Origin: JAZLDV01 sp045614925
GTDB taxonomy: Bacteria > Bacillota_I > Bacilli_A > Erysipelotrichales > Coprobacillaceae
Direction of reading: 5' to 3'
DNA: 9,653 bases
Assembly (NCBI GenBank): GCA_045614925.1
Contig: JAZLDV010000062.1
Coordinates: 1 to 9,653 of the forward strand
The notes beneath the pieces are model-generated. The model did not search any database, had not been told where the DNA came from, and saw only the letters and a list, made by a program, of their open reading frames with translations. Each line of letters begins with the position of its first letter. Position 1 is the first letter of the stretch. Below, piece after piece: positions 1 through 5,542 of this stretch. The position numbers and the translations under genes were made by a program.

Positions 1-540
1 TTCATATTTTTCTCTATCTAAAACCTGATCTTCACTTCCATATAAACTTAATACTTTTAAATCAGTATCACTAAGATCCGATGTAGAATATGCTGCTAAC
101 AAAATAAGACCTTTATATTCTTCATAATTATCTTTTAAATACGATGATGCCATTGCTCCACCTAAAGAATGCCCACCAATATACCAGTCTTCTACCTCTT
201 TATACATATCTAATACATCATTTGCACCATTCATATTCAATACAGCTAAATGCAATGGCATTTTAACGACTATACACAATATCCCGTTATCTGCACATTT
301 CTTTAATAATGGTGCATAACTTGCAGATTCTACTTTTCCTCCAGGATAAAATATCATTCCTGCTTTAATATGCTCGGGTTTATAAATAGTATATTTATCA
401 TTATCTTCAATAGATTGAGATGTTTCTACAATGGTTAAAGCATTATCAGACGCATGATAATAATCAATAACATAATAAATACTTGATATACATATTACAA
501 TTACCAAAGCTCTAATGATTCTTTTAATAAACTTTCCCAT
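1..540 (-). CDS. Membrane-anchored alpha/beta hydrolase, C-terminus cut by window edge
   Basis: The reading frame stays open from the ATG at 540 to base 1 (180 codons), so the C-terminus is missing. Residues 1-27 are a short basic head (MGKFIKRIIR) followed by a hydrophobic helix, a signal anchor or signal peptide. Residues 61-70 (GMIFYPGGKV) resemble the first strand and oxyanion loop of alpha/beta hydrolases. GHSLGG at 123-128 is the nucleophile elbow with Ser125. YGSEDQ at 167-172 is where the catalytic acid usually lies, with Asp171 a candidate, and the catalytic His would be outside the window. This fits the Abhydrolase_5-like group; the substrate is unknown. The start overlaps the stop of the upstream gene by one base (TAATG) with only a weak Shine-Dalgarno, so translation is probably coupled. 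It is the third gene of the antiporter operon. An extracytoplasmic lipase or esterase role is inference. Confidence 0.85.
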   Translation of the reverse strand, partial: MGKFIKRIIRALVIVICISSIYYVIDYYHASDNALTIVETSQSIEDNDKYTIYKPEHIKAGMIFYPGGKVESASYAPLLKKCADNGILCIVVKMPLHLAVLNMNGANDVLDMYKEVEDWYIGGHSLGGAMASSYLKDNYEEYKGLILLAAYSTSDLSDTDLKVLSLYGSEDQVLDREKYE

Positions 541-1433
541 TATAATCCCATTCTTTTCTTCATACTATTAATCATTTCTTTAGAAATATTGAATTTTTGG
601 CATAAGAATTCTTCTATTTCATCCATAGATTTTCCTCTTAACTCTTCTTCACTTATACCCATCATATTCATCATTCTCTTTAACTTATCATACATCTTTG
701 TATCACCTTGGTTAAACTTATTCATCACATCATCATAAAAATCTTTTGCTTCATCCAATGTCTTTTCATGATTTGCTTCAATTAATGATTGAATACGTTC
801 TAATTCATCTATTTCTTCACTATCTAATTCTAACTCATCAAACAATTTTAGTGCATGCACACATACAGATTCTAATTCATTATGATAATGAACATCATCT
901 AATGTACATGCATAATCTAATTCTTCTTTTAATTCATTTAATGATTTATCTTGAAGATAAGTTAATTCTACATCTTCATATATATCATTTCTAATATCTT
1001 CTATAACTCTAGAAGTAAAATAAGCAATCTTATCACTATCACTCATTTTATATACAATATCCAATTCACATATTTCAGATAATGCATATAATAATGATTC
1101 TACGTTGATAGATGAAGTATCTAATAAATGATTATTAATTTTAATACTGATCTGTTTTCTATTTTTATGAAGTTCTAAAACTTCAATATCTTTATACTCA
1201 ATAGAAAAGACTTTATTAATTCCATAATATAAAGTTGTATCACTAAAAATAAGACCCTGACTTCCATCTAATTCTTTAGAACAATCTATATAAGATATGA
1301 TTGTTCTAATATCATTACTTCCAAAACTATAGATCGCATTACCTATTGTCATAGGTAATGATGATAATGTATAGTAAGCTGTCATATTAGAAAAATAATC
1401 ATTTAATATTGATAATAATTGTTCATTATTCAT
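540..1433 (-). CDS. Uncharacterised protein with PH-like N-terminal domain
   Basis: This encodes 297 residues. I do not recognise a named family. The N-terminal part (about residues 28-105) has a pattern seen in small bacterial PH-like domains: an NAIYSFG segment, a 'GSQGLIFSDTTLYY' beta-hairpin (about 57-70) and an 'IEYKDIEVLEL' strand. The fold assignment is inference. From about residue 130 the protein is acidic and helical, rich in Glu, Asp and Leu, probably coiled-coil. It ends in a Met- and Lys-rich tail (SMKKRMGL) after 'GISEEELRGKSMDEIEEFL'. There is no signal peptide or membrane segment, so it is probably cytosolic. An AGAAAGGA Shine-Dalgarno lies about 8 nt before the ATG, inside the end of the antiporter gene, and only 3 nt separate the two genes. 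It lies between an ion antiporter and a membrane hydrolase, but context alone does not give a function. Confidence 0.8.
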   Translation of the reverse strand: MNNEQLLSILNDYFSNMTAYYTLSSLPMTIGNAIYSFGSNDIRTIISYIDCSKELDGSQGLIFSDTTLYYGINKVFSIEYKDIEVLELHKNRKQISIKINNHLLDTSSINVESLLYALSEICELDIVYKMSDSDKIAYFTSRVIEDIRNDIYEDVELTYLQDKSLNELKEELDYACTLDDVHYHNELESVCVHALKLFDELELDSEEIDELERIQSLIEANHEKTLDEAKDFYDDVMNKFNQGDTKMYDKLKRMMNMMGISEEELRGKSMDEIEEFLCQKFNISKEMINSMKKRMGL

Positions 1434-1436
1434 AAA

Positions 1437-2705
1437 CTAATCCTTTCTAAATACAATAAATAAACATGCACTTATTGCCATAAATAATGGATAATATAAG
1501 AATGGCATAATATCTAAAGGTGTTAATCCTGTTAATGAAGCAGCTGATAATAATTGTGCCCCATAAGGAATAAATCCTTGTCCTACTGATGCAAAAATAT
1601 CTAATAATGATGCTGTTCTTGTACTCTTTACATTAAATTCATCACTCATCTCTTTTGCAATAGGTCCAGCCATAATAATTGCTACAGTGTTATTTGCAGT
1701 ACATAAGTCTACTAAGAACGCTAATGAAGCAATACCGAATTGTGCTCCTCTTGCACTATGAATACGGTTTTTAATTTGAAGTAATAAATAATCAATTCCA
1801 CCATTTTCTTTCATTAATCCTACAACACAAGCAACAATAATAGAAATAACTGTAATATCATACATTCCACTTACACCACTTCCAATAGCGCTAAACATTT
1901 CTGGAATAGTTGCACTTTGTGTTACTAATCCAATAACAAACGATAAAGCAGTTCCTGAAATTAATACTGTAAATACATTTAATCCAATTAATGCTCCAAA
2001 TAATACAAAAATATAAGGAACAACTTTTAAAATATTATATGTTAATTCCCCTGTTCCGCTATAACTTCCTTTACTTGTTAATACATAAAAAACAACAATT
2101 GATAAAATAGCAGCTGGTAATACAATAAAGAAGTTTTCTTTAAATTTATCTTTCATTTCACACCCTTGTGTTTTAACAGCAGCAATTGTTGTATCTGAAA
2201 TCATAGATAAATTATCCCCAAACATTGCTCCACACATAACAGCCCCCATGCATAAAGCAAGTGAAAATCCTGTATTTTCAGCAATTCCAACTGCAATTGG
2301 TGCTAACGCAGCAATTGTCCCCATTGAAGTTCCCATTGAAATAGAAATAAAACATCCAATCACAAATAAACCAACAACTGCAAATTGTGATGGCAATACT
2401 GATAATCCTAAGTTAACTGCACTTTCAGCTCCACCAGTAAAACTAATTAAACCTGAAAAAGCACCTGAACATAAGAAAATAAGACACATTGTAATAATAT
2501 TTGGTTCTCCAACACTTTTTGAAATAATATCAATTTTTTCATCAAATGTTTTTCCTTTTGTTTGAATCATAGCAATTAACAATGCAATTAAGAATGCTAC
2601 TATTGCAGGCATTGCATAAAAATCTTTTGTAATAAAACCTGATCCTAAAAATAATACTAGATAAACTGCGATAGGCAATAAAGCCTTCATATTTCCTTTT
2701 CTCAT
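1437..2705 (-). CDS. NhaC-family Na+/H+ antiporter-type membrane transporter
   Basis: This 422-residue protein is hydrophobic almost throughout, with roughly ten to twelve predicted membrane segments. Two conserved stretches identify the NhaC-type antiporter family: GTSMGT at about 125-130 and FGDNLSMISDTT at about 162-173 (compare GDxxSPLSDTT in characterised NhaC). A late 'LLDIFASVGQGFIPYGAQLL' segment is also typical. The family exchanges Na+ for H+, but related members carry organic acids or amino acids, so the substrate is uncertain. The length is near normal and nothing looks broken. The start at 2705 is preceded by GAGAGG about 11 nt upstream. A second ATG at residue 6 (base 2690) has AAAGGA only about 3 nt before it, so the first is preferred with moderate certainty. 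It is the first gene of a three-gene operon, divergent from the macro-domain gene. Confidence 0.9.
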   Translation of the reverse strand: MRKGNMKALLPIAVYLVLFLGSGFITKDFYAMPAIVAFLIALLIAMIQTKGKTFDEKIDIISKSVGEPNIITMCLIFLCSGAFSGLISFTGGAESAVNLGLSVLPSQFAVVGLFVIGCFISISMGTSMGTIAALAPIAVGIAENTGFSLALCMGAVMCGAMFGDNLSMISDTTIAAVKTQGCEMKDKFKENFFIVLPAAILSIVVFYVLTSKGSYSGTGELTYNILKVVPYIFVLFGALIGLNVFTVLISGTALSFVIGLVTQSATIPEMFSAIGSGVSGMYDITVISIIVACVVGLMKENGGIDYLLLQIKNRIHSARGAQFGIASLAFLVDLCTANNTVAIIMAGPIAKEMSDEFNVKSTRTASLLDIFASVGQGFIPYGAQLLSAASLTGLTPLDIMPFLYYPLFMAISACLFIVFRKD

Positions 2706-2732
2706 ATAAATTTTTCCCTCTCTTTTTTTCTT

Positions 2733-2763
2733 TTAGTATACTAACATAATTTGTAATAAAATG
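2733..2763 (-). promoter_or_regulatory. Possible promoter of the antiporter operon with a palindromic -10
   Basis: Read on the minus strand, TATACT (2735-2740) is a good -10 hexamer about 30 nt upstream of the antiporter start. The -35 position (around 2757-2763) has only a weak match (ATTTTA or CATTTT). The -10 lies inside the 12-bp perfect palindrome TTAGTATACTAA (2733-2744), which could be a repressor site or chance in AT-rich DNA. Confidence 0.35.
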
Positions 2764-2772
2764 TCTAAGAAA

Positions 2773-2813
2773 TATTGAAAAAATGTTATATAATTATACT
2801 TAGAAACGGAGGA
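2773..2813 (+). promoter_or_regulatory. Promoter and strong RBS of the macro-domain gene
   Basis: TATTGA (2773-2778) and TATACT (2795-2800) are separated by 16 nt. An overlapping TATAAT (2789-2794) is an alternative -10, but it lacks a good -35. A near-perfect Shine-Dalgarno, GGAGGA (2808-2813), lies 6 nt before the ATG at 2820. It fixes the start there and excludes the longer reading frame beginning at a TTG at 2775, which would lie in the promoter itself. The 5' leader would be very short, about 12 nt. Confidence 0.55.
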
Positions 2814-2819
2814 ATCTAT

Positions 2820-4004
2820 ATGCCTTTAAAAATAATTAGAGAAGATATTACAAAATTATCATGTGACGCTATAGTCAATGCTACAAATAAAAGACTATTA
2901 CCAAGTAATAATGGGGTTAATGGGGCAATACATAGAGCTGCAGGAGATGAATTTTCAATTGAATGTGCAAAGTTAGGTGGATGTAAAGTAGGAGAAGCAA
3001 AGATTACAAAAGGATATAATCTAAAATCTCGTTATGTAATTCATACAGTAGGACCTAAATATAGAGGTGGCATTAATCATGAAAGAGAATTATTAGAATC
3101 ATGTTATAAAAACTGTTTACAGTTAGCATTAGATTATAATATTGAATCCATAGCTTTTCCACTTATTGCTTCAGGTACATTTAGATTTCCTAAAGATGAA
3201 GCCTTATCTATCGCAACAGATACTATAAGAGATTTCTTATTACAGCATGATATGCTTATATATCTTGTTGTGTTTGATAAAGAATCATTTGAAATCTCTA
3301 GGCATCTACACAATGATATTCAATCATATATTAATGATCATTATGCAAGTTTAAAATATACTGGAAGAAGATATGAATCAGATTCATTCTTTGAAGAAAG
3401 ATCAAAGTCTCGTCCAGACATAATTGCAAGACAAATATCAGTAAAAGACTTAGAAAATATTATTTCTAATGCAGATGAATTTGAACCATTCAATTATTTA
3501 GATAATGATTTTAATGAATCGTCTATATCTACTAATGTTCCACGCGATACATCTGAATTTGAACTAAAAGATGAATATATAAAAGAAGCATCTGTAACTT
3601 TCAAATCATCTAAGCCTTTTGTAGATAAAGATTATATTAAAGCTCATTTAGAAGAATTATTTAGTTATAAAGATGAAAGTTTTTCTAAAATGCTTTTTAG
3701 AAAAATTGATGAAAGTGGTTTAAAAGATAGCGAGATTTATAGAAGAGCCAATATGGATAAAAGATTATTTTCTAAAATTAGATGTAATGATGACTATAAA
3801 CCAAGTAAAAAGTCTGTCATTGCTTTAGCTATTGCTTTAAAGATGGATTTAGATGAAACAAAAGAGTTTTTATGCAAAGCTGGATATGCATTATCTCCCG
3901 CTTATAAATTTGATATTATTATTAAATTTTTTATTAGTAATCAGGTATATGATATATTCGAGATTAATAACGCATTATTTGAACGTGATCTGCCAACATT
4001 ATAA
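2820..4004 (+). CDS. Macro-domain protein with C-terminal HTH-like helical module
   Basis: This encodes 394 residues. Residues 1 to about 175 form a macro domain (ADP-ribose binding or hydrolysis): CDAIVNATN (15-23), GVNGAIHRAAG (32-42), YVIHTVGP (72-79) and the second loop PLIASGTFRFP (114-124). The first loop reads PSNNGVNG where MacroD-type relatives usually have a glycine-rich GGGGVDG. The second reads SGTFRFP where SG[IV][YF]GYP is usual, so binding may persist with altered catalysis (inference). Residues about 176-286 are an acidic, Ser-rich linker. Residues 287-394 are an all-helical module ('EIYRRANMDKRLFSKIR', 'KPSKKSVIALAIALKMDLDE') that I know as a recurrent partner of macro domains in Firmicutes and that resembles an XRE-type HTH. 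DNA binding is unproven. The next gene, on the same strand, is a vWA protein 70 nt downstream. The product is cytosolic. Confidence 0.9.
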   Translation: MPLKIIREDITKLSCDAIVNATNKRLLPSNNGVNGAIHRAAGDEFSIECAKLGGCKVGEAKITKGYNLKSRYVIHTVGPKYRGGINHERELLESCYKNCLQLALDYNIESIAFPLIASGTFRFPKDEALSIATDTIRDFLLQHDMLIYLVVFDKESFEISRHLHNDIQSYINDHYASLKYTGRRYESDSFFEERSKSRPDIIARQISVKDLENIISNADEFEPFNYLDNDFNESSISTNVPRDTSEFELKDEYIKEASVTFKSSKPFVDKDYIKAHLEELFSYKDESFSKMLFRKIDESGLKDSEIYRRANMDKRLFSKIRCNDDYKPSKKSVIALAIALKMDLDETKEFLCKAGYALSPAYKFDIIIKFFISNQVYDIFEINNALFERDLPTL

Positions 4005-4006
4005 AT

Positions 4007-4023
4007 GTCGCCTTTAAAGCGAC
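4007..4023 (+). other. Small intercistronic hairpin between macro and vWA genes
   Basis: GTCGC (4007-4011) and GCGAC (4019-4023) form a perfect 5-bp stem around a 7-nt loop, 3 nt after the macro-gene stop. There is no following T-run, so it is probably not a strong terminator. It could be a weak attenuator, or it could shield the 3' end of the first cistron from decay. Confidence 0.4.
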
Positions 4024-4074
4024 CAATCTTATTCGTTAAATTGTTATGATGTATATGTAAAGGAGATGATATAT

Positions 4075-4716
4075 ATGAGTAACAATTTAACAGAACTAGT
4101 ATTTATTTTAGATAGAAGTGGATCTATGTCAGGTATGGAAAGTGATACAATTGGTGGATTCAATTCTATGATTGAAAAACAAAAAAAGATTGATGAGCCA
4201 TGTTTTGTAACAACAGTATTATTTAATACAGTGTGTGAAACAATTCATGATCGATGCGAATTAAAAGATATTAAAAAAATGAGTGATGATGATTATATGG
4301 TTGGAGGATGTACTGCATTAAATGATGCAATTGGTCAGACAATCACACATATTGAAACAATTCACAAATATATTAGAAAAGAAGATATTCCTGCTCATAC
4401 AATGTTTGTGATTACAACTGATGGATTTGAAAATGCAAGTCATCAATATAGTCGAAAACAGGTTAAAAAGATGATTGAAGAAAAGAGAAAATTAGGATGG
4501 GAATTCTTATTTATAGGGGCTAATATTGATGCTAAAGAAACTGCAGAAGAATTAGGTATTGATAAGGAAATGAGTGCTAATTATGTTTGTGATGATATTG
4601 GTACAAATCTAGTATTTGAAGGTATTGCTCATGCTGCTAGCTGTCTTAGAATGAATATGTCTACAGAATCTTGGAATGAAGATATTGAACTTGATTTTTG
4701 CAATAGAAAAATTTGA
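4075..4716 (+). CDS. vWA (MIDAS) domain protein, TerY-like
   Basis: This 213-residue protein consists almost wholly of one von Willebrand factor A domain. The metal-ion-dependent adhesion site is complete: DRSGS at 13-17 (Asp13, Ser15, Ser17), Thr80 in GGCTALNDAIG, and Asp116 in TTDGFENAS. It has no signal peptide or membrane segment, so it is a cytosolic vWA protein of the TerY/YegL sort that binds a partner through Mg2+/Mn2+. The partner is unknown. AAAGGAG (4059-4065) is 9 nt before the ATG at 4075. The in-frame ATG at 4066 directly abuts that Shine-Dalgarno and is rejected. From memory, closely similar vWA genes sit beside macro-HTH genes in many Firmicutes. That supports a functional pair here, but none of the usual Ter partners (TerD, kinase, PP2C) is in the window. 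Confidence 0.9.
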   Translation: MSNNLTELVFILDRSGSMSGMESDTIGGFNSMIEKQKKIDEPCFVTTVLFNTVCETIHDRCELKDIKKMSDDDYMVGGCTALNDAIGQTITHIETIHKYIRKEDIPAHTMFVITTDGFENASHQYSRKQVKKMIEEKRKLGWEFLFIGANIDAKETAEELGIDKEMSANYVCDDIGTNLVFEGIAHAASCLRMNMSTESWNEDIELDFCNRKI

Positions 4717-4717
4717 T

Positions 4718-4750
4718 TTTACAATCACTTTATGATAAATTAATTATACT
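4718..4750 (+). promoter_or_regulatory. Possible promoter of the pnuC leader RNA
   Basis: TATACT at 4745-4750 is a good -10. The best -35 candidate, TTTACA (4718-4723), is 21 nt upstream, which is longer than ideal, so the promoter is uncertain. A start near 4757 would place the structured leader almost at the 5' end of the transcript. No terminator separates vWA from this point, so read-through from the macro/vWA transcript is also likely. Confidence 0.35.
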
Positions 4751-4753
4751 TAA

Positions 4754-4831
4754 CTGCCACCGGGTAGGAATGCAAAGCATTCGTAACACATCGTTAGGTC
4801 TTAGAAGATGTGTTTACGGATGCTTTTTTTT
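4754..4831 (+). promoter_or_regulatory. Structured leader of pnuC: riboswitch-like attenuator, class unassigned
   Basis: Two folds exclude each other. In the antiterminated fold, GAATGC (4768-4773) pairs with GCATTC (4777-4782) across an AAA loop, and AACACATC (4785-4792) pairs with GATGTGTT (4807-4814) around a 14-nt loop. In the terminating fold, GCATTC is taken over by GGATGC (4818-4823), giving one long stem ending in eight T. A further small hairpin, CTGCC-ACCG-GGTAG (4754-4767), precedes these. Its loop ACC could pair with GGT (4797-4799) in the 14-nt loop. The geometry is that of a transcriptional riboswitch or attenuator with a compact aptamer of about 60 nt. PnuC homologues are known to be controlled by TPP or NAD-II riboswitches. 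I see no TPP core (CUGAGA) here and cannot match another class, so the ligand is unknown. Confidence 0.6.
4777..4831 (+). terminator. Regulated intrinsic terminator in the pnuC leader
   Basis: The 5' arm 4777-4792 pairs with the 3' arm 4807-4823 over 16 pairs, with one T-G wobble and one bulged T, around a 14-nt loop. It is followed directly by eight T (4824-4831). It ends right at the AGGAGG ribosome binding site (4832-4837), so termination here would shut off pnuC entirely. The first six bases of its 5' arm can instead pair upstream with 4768-4773, which is the basis for calling it conditional. Confidence 0.8.
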
Positions 4832-4841
4832 AGGAGGAAAT

Positions 4842-5531
4842 ATGAATATTGTTCAGTCATTTAAAGATTTAAATAAATTACAGTTATGTATATGGTTATC
4901 TTCACTTAGTATTATTCTTATATCATTTGTTTTATTTAAAACAAATGATTATATGACTTTGATTACTTCACTTATTGGAGCAACAGCTTTAATATTTGTT
5001 GGAAAAGGTGATGCATTAGGGCAGTTTCTTACAATAGTATTTGCTTTATTTTATTCTATTATTTCATATGATTGTCACTATTATGGAGAAATGATTACAT
5101 ATGCAGGTATGACATTACCTTCTGCTTTGTTTGCTTTAGTTGAATGGTTAAAACATCCTTATAAAGATAATGAGGTCAAAGTTAAAGAATTAACTAGAAA
5201 TAATATTTTATTTTTATTTTTTAGTTCTATTATCGCTACAATTATATTTGGTTCTATTCTTGTTTATTTTAATACAGCAAATATTACTTGGAGTATTATA
5301 TCTGTAACAACAAGTTATATTGCTTCTATGCTTACAATACTAAGAAGCCCTTATTATGCTTTAGCCTATTGTTTTAATGATATTATTCTTATTATTTTAT
5401 GGATTCTTGCAAGTTTATCTAATATGAATTATATTCCTATGATTCTTTGTTTTATTATATTTTTAGTCAATGACGCATTAGGATTTATTCAATGGCAGAT
5501 GATGAAAAAAAGACAGGACCTATTGTCTTAA
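4842..5531 (+). CDS. pnuC: PnuC-family vitamin transporter (nicotinamide riboside type likely)
   Basis: This 229-residue integral membrane protein has about seven hydrophobic segments. The C-terminal half carries the family's signature positions: 'CFNDIILIILW' (177-187) and 'FLVNDALGFIQW' (207-218), with repeated Asn-Asp and Trp residues that line the substrate path in PnuC structures. PnuC proteins are facilitators for vitamins that are then trapped by phosphorylation: nicotinamide riboside (PnuC), thiamine (PnuT) or riboflavin (PnuX). Which substrate applies is not decided by sequence alone. The ATG at 4842 follows AGGAGG (4832-4837) by 4 nt. The frame is open further upstream, but that part lies in the leader hairpins, so the longer form is rejected. 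It is downstream of the macro and vWA genes on the same strand, and its stop codon lies in the loop of the convergent terminator. Confidence 0.87.
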   Translation: MNIVQSFKDLNKLQLCIWLSSLSIILISFVLFKTNDYMTLITSLIGATALIFVGKGDALGQFLTIVFALFYSIISYDCHYYGEMITYAGMTLPSALFALVEWLKHPYKDNEVKVKELTRNNILFLFFSSIIATIIFGSILVYFNTANITWSIISVTTSYIASMLTILRSPYYALAYCFNDIILIILWILASLSNMNYIPMILCFIIFLVNDALGFIQWQMMKKRQDLLS

Positions 5532-5542
5532 CAATAGGTCCT
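5505..5542. terminator. Shared terminator between convergent pnuC and pdaA-like genes
   Basis: AGGACCTATTG (5515-5525) and CAATAGGTCCT (5532-5542) form a perfect 11-bp stem around a 6-nt loop. The pnuC stop TAA (5529-5531) is in the loop and the deacetylase stop TAG (minus strand, 5541-5543) overlaps the stem. On the minus strand the stem is followed by GTC and then seven T (A-run 5505-5511), an ideal intrinsic terminator for the deacetylase. On the plus strand only ATTTG follows, so it is weaker for pnuC. Confidence 0.85.

Noticed and set aside
746..994. Plus-strand frame opposite the PH-like protein gene
   Set aside because: His/Leu/Ile-rich translation typical of antisense to acidic coding sequence; no ribosome binding site.
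2248..2565. Plus-strand frame opposite the antiporter gene
   Set aside because: It is fully inside a strongly supported membrane-protein gene on the other strand, with no ribosome binding site or recognisable domain.
2775..2819. Longer macro-protein start at TTG 2775
   Set aside because: The extra 15 codons cover the promoter -10 and the GGAGGA ribosome binding site, and the macro domain begins properly at the ATG at 2820.
4007..4023. Intrinsic terminator after the macro gene
   Set aside because: The stem is only 5 bp and no T-run follows, so it is listed as a hairpin only.
4066..4074. vWA start at ATG 4066
   Set aside because: It directly abuts the AAAGGAG Shine-Dalgarno, leaving no spacing; 4075 has 9 nt.
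4754..4831. TPP riboswitch or T-box in front of pnuC
   Set aside because: The leader is too short, lacks the TPP CUGAGA element, and lacks the T-box GGUGG-type antiterminator sequence.
4713..4841. N-terminal extension of PnuC through the leader
   Set aside because: The extension translates the terminator hairpin and T-run, has no ribosome binding site, and is not PnuC-like. The ATG at 4842 has AGGAGG just upstream.
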